From the NCBI GenBank assembly GCA_009760885.1, contig CM019715.1, positions 25,252,522-25,316,521 of the forward strand: a stretch of DNA of 64,000 nucleotides. Direction: 5' to 3'. Below the pieces are notes generated by a model that worked only from the letters and a program-made list of their open reading frames with translations, was not told the origin of the DNA and searched no databases. This DNA comes from Achatina immaculata. Lineage: Eukaryota; Mollusca; Gastropoda; Stylommatophora; Achatinidae. A program made the position numbers and the translations under genes. Shown piece by piece: positions 55,845 through 64,000 of this stretch. Position 1 is the first letter of the stretch. Each line of letters starts with the position of its first letter.

Positions 55845-56890
55845 CATCAGTGAGGACCTATTGGTTGCCATGAAATGTACAAATTTCTTGTGACCCTCAT
55901 AGCTATGAGCATACAACCTAAACCCGCAGTCAGTGATTACTGAGTGTGATTACACCTCACTTGCAGTCGCCATTTTTGGGCAAAATTTTTTTCTAAGAAT
56001 CAGTTTTAACTGTTATACAGCACCAAGAAGCATGTCCATGTGGTCACAACACATAGAAAAGCTGTCACTGTTCCTCTTATCGAAGGACAGCAAGAGGTCC
56101 AGAAACCAGAGATCAATCACACATATAACATGTGTATGAATGGATGTGACAGAGCTGACCAAAGGGTTCCATACTACAGCATGCATTCTAGAAAGAATAA
56201 AGTGGTGGAAGAAAATATTCAACTGGATTTTGGAAATAACACATGTGAATGCTCATACTTTATATCTGCTTTCAGAGAAGTCTGCCAAGAGTAACAGATC
56301 CCTGGTCATCTTCAAGGACCAGCTTACTGAAGGTCTGAGATCCTTGGCAGACAGCAACTTCATTCCTATGTTAGCATGCCTTCTCCCAGGCAAATGGGAA
56401 CAATAGCACATCCTCCTGTCTCAGAATGTCACCATGGCAATCACCTGATTGACATGAAAGATGCCCGTAAACAGTGTTTATATTGTTCAATGCCAGACAA
56501 GGTAGTCCGCACCTATTACTGCTACACCAAGTGCTCAGGCAGACACTCCAAACCAATGTTTCAGGAATGTTTCAGGAAGTATCATGAGTCACATTGAGCA
56601 TGATACCACTGCATTCTAGCACAAATACTTCATTTGTCCGTGCTTTCTACATTTATTGTCTGAGCCTCCCTTGAGATCTCTGCCTTCCAACAGTTATTCT
56701 GACCATTTTTACTCTTTAGTTGACTTATTCCTTGACTGAAGACAGCAGAAGACTTAGTTGACTTATTCCTTGACTGCAGACAGCAGAAGACTAGTCTTTT
56801 TGTGCCTGCATTGTATATATTGACAGCTGAATTCTTTTTTTTTAAATCATGCAAATATGATATATTGTGTACAGACCACACACTGAAAAG
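55845..56890 (+). mobile_element. piggyBac family-1 copy E, internally deleted
   Basis: It begins in mid-transposase (GCCATGAAATGTACAAATTT, the YEMYKF block), keeps AMSIQPKP-type code and FLGKIFF, then jumps at about 56023 over both DE and ADRYYTS blocks to HVHVVTTHRKAVTVPLIEGQ, NGCDRADQRVPYYSMHSRK, DFGNNT and the Cys-rich CLYCSMPDKVVRTYYCYTKC ending CFRKYHESH (stop 56595). The 3' UTR is like that of copy A (AGCACAAATACTT). A 38-bp direct duplication lies at 56717-56792. Lacks the first two catalytic Asp codons. Confidence 0.82.
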
Positions 56891-57084
56891 AGAAGGCCTG
56901 GTACCACTTCTCGGATGTTTCCAGACTACGCGTTCGAACACATCCATGGCTCTATGTTTTGTTTCACTGACAAAGTGAAAGTAACTCTTCATTTAACCAT
57001 TCACTGCGCACGTAATCTGAAGCTACAAATTCCGCCCGTGTCATGTTTTTTTTTTTTTTAGATTTTTCTGCATTTTCCAAGCAT

Positions 57085-58622
57085 GTTTACTGCATGTGCT
57101 TCAGGTAGTGGCAGACCCGTTAGACAGACTGCAGAGGTGGCTAGAACGTTTTTTTTAGGTCATTAGCTGGAAGATAGGGCTTCAGCCACTCTAGCCCTGA
57201 TGAGGAAGAACCTGTAGTTACTTCATTTGACAGTGATAGTGACAATGACTTTGACCACCCTTGACTAGTTCCATAGTTCGACAGAGTGACAGGACAACTC
57301 CACCTGTCAAATTACCTAGGACTGCGGCTCAGAGAGCAAATACAGAACCAGTTTCTAACTTGAGAGAAGCAAAAGACGAACGAAGAGGTAGGAAATACTA
57401 GCAGTTGTGATAGCAGTGGTATTCAGCTTGATGTTAGCCATGACTGGACACCAATGAGGTTTGTCCTTGCACTGTTCAGATATTATGCAGATTCGCATAG
57501 CCAGCATAAATGCTTATGTTGCTGTGAAACTTAATCAAGCAGATTATGGCAATAGAGCTTCTGCATGGACACCTACCGGCCGCCACAAAATGTATAAGTT
57601 TATGGCCACTATCATATCCATGAGCATGCAACATAAACTGAAAAATCAGTAATTATTGGAGCATCACAGACCATCTGCATTCACCATTTTTTAGGCAGAT
57701 ATTTTCTCGAAACCAGTTTCAGATGATACACAGCACCATGCTGCATGTCAGTGACACTGATAGTCAAGGTAAAGCCAAAATTGAACCTTTTGTCAATCAG
57801 CTGCTGGCATCCTTTCAGGCAGGCTTTTACCCTTTCAAATAACTATGTGTTAATGAAATGGTAATTGGCTACAAGGGACACTGGAGTCACAAACAATATA
57901 ATGCTAGCAAGCAGCCAAATATCACAACAATACCTATGGCCTTTGTGACTCCATCACAGGCTATGTGTTCAACCTGCTGATATTTTTTGGGAAGAAAATC
58001 TCCTATGACCCTGCCACTTAATGACAGTCCAAGCTGTGAAAGTTTTTCAGACACTTTTGCAGCCACTGAAGGCTTCTCATCATATATTTGCAGACAGGTA
58101 TTATACCAGTCTAACTCTGGTTGATTATCTTTCGAAAGATCTTTTGAAAAACAAGTTTTTTCGAGATCGGTTGGTAGAATCGACTAGACCTATCTTACAA
58201 TATACGTTTCACACAGCAGTAGACCTGTTAGATTTATTGGATGTTAAAAACATCATCAAATAATGATGCAAAGTTTCTGTGTTGACCTACATATTTTGTA
58301 TTGCAGTATAACACAGTTAAGTTACGTAGAACTTAGATTTTATTGCTCGGCCCTAAAAAAATTAAATTTTAGTGCCCAAAAAATCTTTTCATCTTTTCAT
58401 ACTAGTTGTTTTTTTTTCCCCTTTTCTTTTTTTTAATGACAAATAACTTCACTCATGGAATTTTCATTTCATTTTGATATGTGATACACACGTATTGAAC
58501 ATGGAATTAGTTACATACACAGGGGAAACCCCCCTGCCCCTACATCAAAGTTTGTGTAAACGTCCGCGTCGTAGGGAAAATAACGTATGAGTTTTTTTTT
58601 TACGTCGTATGGAACGAGTTAA
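57085..58622 (+). mobile_element. piggyBac family-1 copy F, 3'-deleted transposase with right terminus
   Basis: It starts within FTACASGSGRPVRQTAEVA (57085). Shifted frames carry SINAYVAVKLNQADYGNRAS, HKMYKFMATIISMSMQ and LCVNEMVIGYKGHW, where the first catalytic Asp is Asn (GAT to AAT, about 57848). Then GLCDSITGYVFNLLIFFGKK and HHIFADRYYTSLTLVDYL (second Asp present). At about 58135 the coding sequence ends and joins a 3' segment shared with 63283-63741, ending ATGGAACGAGTTAA, TTAA at 58619-58622. The third Asp and the Cys-rich domain are missing. Confidence 0.8.
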
Positions 58623-59260
58623 CACGTCCATTTTTGGCTGTTTCCGATCAATGCACTCTAACCGCACATCAATTTATAGTTCTGTGTTTTGTTTCGTTGA
58701 CAAAAGGAAAGTAACTTACTACAGGTAGTGCAAGACCTGTTAGACAGAATGCAGATGCTGCTAGAAGGCTTTTTAGGACTTTAGGTGACAGACAGCATTC
58801 AGCCATTCTGTAGTTCTGAAGAGAAGGCACCTATACATTATTCAACTGACAGCGACAGTGACACTGACGTTTACAGTCGCCCTTGGGCTGTAGGTTGACA
58901 GACTGACAGGACAAGTTCTCCTCCTCCTATAAAGCGAGCTAGGACTAGTGCTTCTGCAACTCAGAGAGCAAATACAGAACCAGTTTCTAACTGAGGAGCA
59001 GCACAGGTGAATGAAGAGGAAGGAACTCCTACCAGCAGTTATGATGGCAGTGGTATTCAGTTTGATATTGGCCATGACCAGACACCACTGAGGTTTTTTC
59101 TCGCACTGTTCACAACAGATATTTTGGAGTCATAGCCAGCATCAATGCTTATGCTGCTGTGAAACTTAGCCAAGCAGATGATGGCAGTAGAGTTTCTGCA
59201 CGGACACCTATTGGGCGCAATGAGATGTAGAAGTTCATGGCCACTATCATGCTTTTAGTA
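58619..59260 (+). mobile_element. piggyBac family-1 copy G, N-terminal fragment
   Basis: A 5' non-coding part with TTTGTTTCGTTGACAAA, then GSARPVRQNADAARRFFRTL, an acidic stretch, KRARTSASATQRANTEPVSN-type code, GIQFDIGHDQTPLRFFLALF and SINAYAAVKLSQADDGSRVS, ending near EMKFMATIM (about 59250). It starts at the same TTAA that ends copy F. No catalytic region. Confidence 0.75.
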
Positions 59261-59456
59261 GCCATTATCTATCACAACGAGAACCAGAAAACTTCCGGCA
59301 ACAAACACAGATAAAGTAACAAGAGAAACGTCTACACATCTGTGTCAGACAAAGAACTAGGTAGATTAGCTTCCACAACAGTTGATATAAGTGTTGAGGT
59401 TATAAAAATCAGCATACACCTCTCGAGCAGAGGAAAGGTCTAGTGTGGATATAAAC
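59261..59456. other. Spacer between copy G and the LINE copy
   Basis: Unassigned; may be degraded LINE sequence. Confidence 0.3.
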
Positions 59457-61284
59457 AACAAAATACTAAAAACATTCTGTCTACAGGAAACAGCAGTTTT
59501 TATAAACAACACACCATTTTTTACTTCAGCCACAGGTGCTCCCAAAAAAACGCCTTTACAGGGACCACATCCACATTAACAAGACTGGCAGCAGCATCCT
59601 TGCCAAAAATATCAAATATCCAGCAAGAACTGAGCAGAGCATAACAAAACACTCAAATAGCCAGAAACAGTTTAGACAGGCACCCACATCTCGTAGCTCC
59701 AGATACACACACTCTACACCAACTACAAGACTCCAAGGACCCTCAGAAACATCACCGTCTGCTTCTCTACCATTGCCCACTCCATCCACTGGCCCACTAT
59801 ACGATTCCATGTTCCCGCCCCTGCCTACACGGCAACCTCAACAAATTATACCAACACTTAGTACAGCGAACAACGTGGAGACTCCTGCACAATCACCACT
59901 TAGGAATACCACAACAACTATACAGGACACACACACACAAGAACCTTGAATCATTATCCGTGGAACTTTCAGCTACAATATCTAATGCAGTTTAGTCCTG
60001 CAGCTGAGTCACGCGTATATGATGTCCCTACTACACAGTCAACATGCAACACCCACACAGACACTTGATAGCTTGAAACTTCCAGCACTTTTTAACTTCT
60101 GAAGATAAATTTAACTGAACAAAAACAAAAAACCACACAAGTTCTTACAGCAAAGCAGACATTTCTTAGTGCTAGCTTACAGCTAATATTGTCATCAAGT
60201 CTTGTACAATTTACACTTACACAATGTTCATTGCATTGTTGATTTTTGTACTTTTGTCCATTATTTGTCAGTATATTATAAACTCAGATTCATTATCTCT
60301 AATAGCTTAAACGAATACCTATAATTGTATGACCGAAGTCTGACTGTTGCATGAATAAGTCTGTTTGACCAGTTATTTTACTTTTACTGAAATGTAATAT
60401 TTCTAACATTGTTATAAAGTGACTCAGAAAATGGAGGAGTAGATGTGACACGATGGCCTACGTATTGGCCACTTAAATGTTTATCACTTGTTAGGAGAAC
60501 TCCCTGAGGTTACACATATAGTTCAACAACATTTTCATATTTTTGGTTTCTCTGAAAGCAGATTACATAAAAACATCACAGACAATGATATACGAATAGA
60601 TGGTTTTAATCTGATCAGGCGCAACCCAACTAGGAAGCTAGAGACAGGTTTAGTCATTTACATTTCTAATACAATTAAATTTTGTAGAAGATAAGACCTG
60701 GAACCATCAGAGGTGGAATGTATTATGCTAGAAATCAAAATATCAAATTTTAGTCCAATTCTAATTAGTTTTATATACTGAAATCCAAATGCTTCAGCCG
60801 AGTGGTATGATCACTTTGCGACCATGATGGATGATGCTCTAACTTATAAATTCAAGGACATAATCATTCTAGGCAACTTCAATATAGATCTTAATCAGCC
60901 AAATCCTACATGGAAGAACATTTTAACATCTTACAACTTCTCCCAAATTGTTAACAAACCTACTAGAGTAACTGAATCATCATCAACACTAACAGATCAT
61001 ATTTATGTAGCTGATCCAGGAAACATTACTGAATGTACTGTCCCTCACGTGTCGCTGAGTGATCACTACCCGGTCTGCTGTATGTGGTCACATAAGGGGT
61101 ATAAAATACCGAAACACAAACATACCAGCATAAAATATAGAAACTTTAAAAACTTTAATTTGGAATTATTTTTAACTGATCTAAAAGCTTCGCCTCTTAC
61201 GTACGTTTTCCAGTTAACAAATCCAGATGAGGCTATCGAATACTGGATCAAGATATTTCAAAATATTTTTGACAAGCATGTCAT
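59457..61284 (+). mobile_element. CR1/L2-like LINE copy 2: end of esterase domain plus endonuclease, no RT
   Basis: AAATACTAAAAACATTCTGT is shared with 37091-37110 of copy 1. The ORF1 end reads KKRLYRDHIHINKTGSSILA (the D..H catalytic block of an SGNH hydrolase), then a Pro/Ser/Thr-rich tail to a stop at 59947. Endonuclease: IGHLNVYHLLGELPEVTHIV, IFGFSESRLHKNITDNDIRI (Glu block), IIILGNFNIDLNQPNPTW (Asp block reads GNFN rather than GDFN), SSTLTDHIYV and SLSDHYPVCCMW (SDH block). It stops at DEAIEYWIKIFQNIFDKHV and joins a PLE at 61285. The RT is absent. Confidence 0.8.
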
Positions 61285-61583
61285 TTGGACTTTATAGATC
61301 AGTCCAACAAGTTATTAGAATTTTTTCGTCATCGCCACTACCCAAAAAGGGTCCTTCGTGAAGCCTTCAACCATATCCAACTAGTGAGCCGCAAAAAAGT
61401 AGTCAGGAAAAAGCCTGTTACTCCATCTGACAGAGTTAAGGTAGTACTGCCTTTCCATCCGCATGGTCAGATGGTTAAGAAAATTCTTTATCGTCATCTG
61501 CCGCTAAGTCAACTCCACCCCAACATTCGCGACATTTTCTCTGATCCACCCCTGTTGGCATACAAATGTGAGCCAAAACTTAA
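61285..61583 (+). mobile_element. PLE copy, left part (split by piggyBac)
   Basis: SNKLLEFFRHRHYPKRVLRE, KPVTPSDRVKVVLPFHPHGQ, MVKKILYRHLPLSQLHPNIR and LLAYKCEPKL match the PLE at 54405-54670. The frame reaches a TTAA at 61580-61583 and resumes after the TTAA at 63738-63741 with KDILVHSHLK. Confidence 0.88.
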
Positions 61584-63741
61584 CTCTTCCCCTGCCGCGC
61601 TGCCCTATAAGGCTGCTTGCTGTTTACACATTGCAAACTAGGCCGCCCTATAAGTCTTCCGATTTGTTTTGTTGAAAACTCGATGTAACTTTTCATTTAG
61701 CCAACCAGAACTCTTCTAATCCAAAGTTAACACTTTGCTGACCACATATGGGAAAATCCGTATTTCTGGTTTCCGTGCGTTGTTGACCGAAAGGCGTCGA
61801 TGGTCGTCTTATTTAAACTGTTTCTAGCATGTTATTTAAAGTAATTTTTGGTTGTTTGTATTTTTACTGCAAAGTTAATATAATAAAATATTGTTTTTAA
61901 TCTTCGTAACTTAAAAAAAAATAGAAATCTCGCGGGTTTAGCTGTCGGAAACACGTGTTTACGAGATCTCGCCAAGTCGACATTTTGTGCAAATGGCGGA
62001 GCACGTTACGCTCGATGTTACTGCGACAGTACAATGAATGATGCCCAGAATCTTTTGTCAGACTACCCTAGTAATGAATAAAAATCACTGTTTAATGATT
62101 CTAGTAATGAAATTGATGTGTTTCAAAGTGATTTCTGTGACGGCGATCTGATTAAAAATACGATAACTAGGCACAGTGTTGCTGTGTCAGAAGTGAAAAT
62201 TCAAGAGACAGTGTGATTGTGATTCGAAGTCAGGATATGATTCTTCAACAGTAAGTATTTCACATTTTTTATGTGATATAGTTAGCAGTGATATAGGTGT
62301 GTGGAGTAACATTGATTCTACACCAGTTCTTGAAAAATTTATAGGAAATTCTGGTGTTTCAGTGAATGTAAACAAACAAGACAGCATGGAGGAAATTTCA
62401 GTACAGTGTTTGGCAATGATTTTTTTAAAACTGTTACCTCATCATGAAAATTTATACTGTGCACAGACACAACATATGAACAAACTACTGCCTTTTTGTC
62501 TGAAAATATAACACATTCAGACATTAACAAATTCTTTGGATTGATCATTTTGATGGGCCAGAATAGGAAGCCACACTGGACAACAGACCCTCTTCTGGAA
62601 ACACCAATATTTTCAAAAACAATGAGCAGAGCTAAATTTGAGCATCTTCTGACACTTCTGCATTTCTCTGACAACTCTCAAACATTTCCAGAAACAAGTA
62701 GAATTAGCAAAATAAAACCTCTGCTGGATTATTTTTTGCCTAAATTTCAAGAGTTGTATAAACCGAAGCAGCAGCTTTCGACTGATGAAGGAAAGACGAA
62801 AGACTTGTTCACATGATATCAACAATGCACAACAGTGATTGTCTGGAATAGTAAAGAATCATGTTCTGGTGAATCCTGAGGATGAAGGCACTAAAAAAGC
62901 ATCATCTAGGAAGTGCAGAGTGTGCTTGGTCAATGAGAAAAAGAGTGAAACAAAATTTTTTTTGTCAAAGTTGTCAAGTTCCATTGCATTCAGATAGTTG
63001 TTTCACAAGGTATAACACACTCAAGAAGTACTAGAGGGTCTTGGGAGTCTGTCTACCAAGTTGGATTACATTCCCTAAAGGGTGAGTAGAGATATGCATG
63101 TTTTTCTAAGTTCACTCAAAAAAGTTCATTTTTCAGAAAAATGGCTGGGAACTGGGGGTTCTTCAGGGTAAATAACTGTGGTCAACAAAGTGTTAAGCTA
63201 GTTTAGCATCCTGTCATGCCAGATGATGAAGGAAATCTTGAAATGGGCGGACCAGAGTGTAATTTTCCAGTTTTTTTCGAGGTTGTCATACTGATCGACT
63301 AGACCTATCTTACTAGATGTGTTTCTCACATCTGTAGACCTGTTAGATTTATTGGATATCAAAAGCATCCCCAAATATCGATGCTTCTGTACAGATATAC
63401 ATATTCTGCATTGGATTCTGGCACATTTCAGGTATGTACAACTTTGATTTTAGTGCTCAGCCCTAAAAAATTTTTTTAGCACCCAAAAATCATTCCAACT
63501 TTTCATAACAGTTGTTTTTTTTTATATTCTTTTTTTTAAAATGATAAATAACTTTATTTATGGAATCTTCTTTCATTTCCACTTATTTTAATATGAGATA
63601 CACACGTGTTGATGAAGGAGTCTGTTACAATGAATTTTATGAAAGGACCCCCTGATATGAAGACACCCGCTTGGCCATGTAACGTCCACATCAGTACAAA
63701 TGTAACGTCCACGTTTTTTTAAGCAGTAGGAAAAGAGTTAA
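61580..63741 (+). mobile_element. piggyBac family-1 remnant element with both ends and TTAA duplication
   Basis: Left end TTAACTCTTCCCCTGCCGCG (61580-61599); right end CAGTAGGAAAAGAGTTAA (63724-63741), with paired ATGTAACGTCCAC repeats at 63677-63689 and 63700-63712. Only about 145 bp of left and 545 bp of right sequence remain, interrupted by the family-2 element at 61727-63196. The right part from 63283 (ATCGACTAGACCTATCTTAC) is the same as copy F from 58168. Non-autonomous. Confidence 0.85.
61727..63196 (+). mobile_element. piggyBac family-2 copy 2, complete ends, internally deleted
   Basis: TTAA (61727-61730) plus CACTTTGCTGACCACA (61731-61746) at left; TGTGGTCAACAAAGTG (63177-63192) plus TTAA (63193-63196) at right. 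The termini match at 15 of 16 positions. The interior resembles copy 1 from the ATG at about 61993: acidic N-terminus with several shifts, a TCATCATGA stop shared with copy 1 (62439-62447), SENITHSDINKFFGLIILMG, LLETPIFSKTMSRAKFEHLL, LSTDEG (first Asp intact). About 500 bp covering the second Asp is deleted, then MISTMHNS and a Cys-rich tail RKCRVCLVNEKKSETKFF, with FCQSCQVPLHSDSCF in a +1 frame, to TAG at 63032. PGBD4-like. Confidence 0.9.
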
Positions 63742-64000
63742 GGACATCCTCGTCCACAGCCACCTGAAGCAGAGCCTTACATAAGTTGGCACCAGAAAAT
63801 GTAACCGCCCCCACTGTGCTACCTGCCCGGTAGTCTGGGAAACGAAAACGATCACCTTTCCCAAAACTATCCTCACTCTTCATGAGGGATTCACATGCGA
63901 GTCCTGTAATGTGATATATGTCATCATTTGCAGAAGATGCAGGATAACATATATTGGTGAGACTGACCTCAGATTAGGGGACTGCATGCAAAAACATCTG
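63742..64000 (+). mobile_element. PLE copy, right part: GIY-YIG endonuclease, runs off the window
   Basis: KDILVHSHLKQSLT follows directly from the left part, then VGTRKCNRPHCATCPVVWET (a Cys block: C..PHC.TC), ILTLHEGFTCESCNVIYVI and CRRCRITYIGETD (YIGET at 63950-63964). The GIY-YIG core is better preserved than in the PLE at 54883. Incomplete at the window edge. Confidence 0.88.

Noticed and set aside
30229..63741. An organised defence or biosynthetic gene system in the 30-64 kb region
   Set aside because: Every coding block I could read matches a transposable element; no nuclease-helicase, toxin-antitoxin or biosynthetic grouping is present.

Overview
The window looks like intergenic and terminal-gene DNA from an invertebrate animal genome, with nothing prokaryotic in it. 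The evidence is AT-rich sequence with few CpGs, introns with GT/AG borders, tRNA-derived SINEs, and many decayed copies of metazoan transposon classes. The RTE, CR1/L2, I, Tx1/L1-like, Penelope, piggyBac, hAT, Tc1/mariner and MULE mix, plus ankyrin and minisatellite content, fits an aquatic lophotrochozoan such as a gastropod. That placement is inference; no single-copy marker gene is present to prove it.

Region 1-9000: the 3' end of one unidentified host gene on the + strand. Exon 1065-1250 joins exon 4380-~4600 in matching phase, and a terminal coding exon at 6437-6635 ends in a stop. A long presumed 3' UTR runs to a poly(A) signal near 8920. Introns and UTR are filled by a 24-bp, a 30-bp and a 44-bp minisatellite, SINEs and an RTE fragment. 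Region 9-30 kb: sparse relics. These are RTE 3' ends on both strands, an I-type LINE with RNase H (minus, 11.0-13.4 kb), tandem repeats, a second SINE, a 533-bp tandem duplication carrying ankyrin-repeat code next to a hAT transposase relic, a Tx1/L1-like LINE (22.9-25.0 kb), three Tc1/mariner relics in a row (26.2-27.6 kb) and a Ty3/Gypsy-like gag-protease relic (27.8-29.7 kb).

Region 30-64 kb: a dense piggyBac district. Family 1 (terminus TTAACTCTTTCCGTACCGCG; C-terminal Cys-rich domain) has seven coding relics at 30.3, 42.3, 45.1, 50.5, 55.8, 57.1 and 58.7 kb, one gutted copy at 61.6-63.7 kb, and N-terminal or end fragments at 18.7 and 22.1-22.5 kb. The 30.3 kb copy is close to intact. Family 2 has two copies (33.6 and 61.7 kb); the second has clean inverted termini and TTAA duplications. 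A possible third type is at 41.3 kb. Between them lie two complementary CR1/L2-like LINE copies, Penelope-like elements (PLE), RTE copies, a MULE relic and more tandem arrays.

The best-supported structure is nesting. At 51.0-55.8 kb an RTE element splits a PLE. At 61.3-64.0 kb a PLE reading frame is split at a TTAA by a family-1 piggyBac, which is itself split by a family-2 piggyBac. Nearly every element carries stops, frameshifts or catalytic changes. I see no operon-like or defence system here; the novelty lies in the piggyBac families, their structure and their insertion history.
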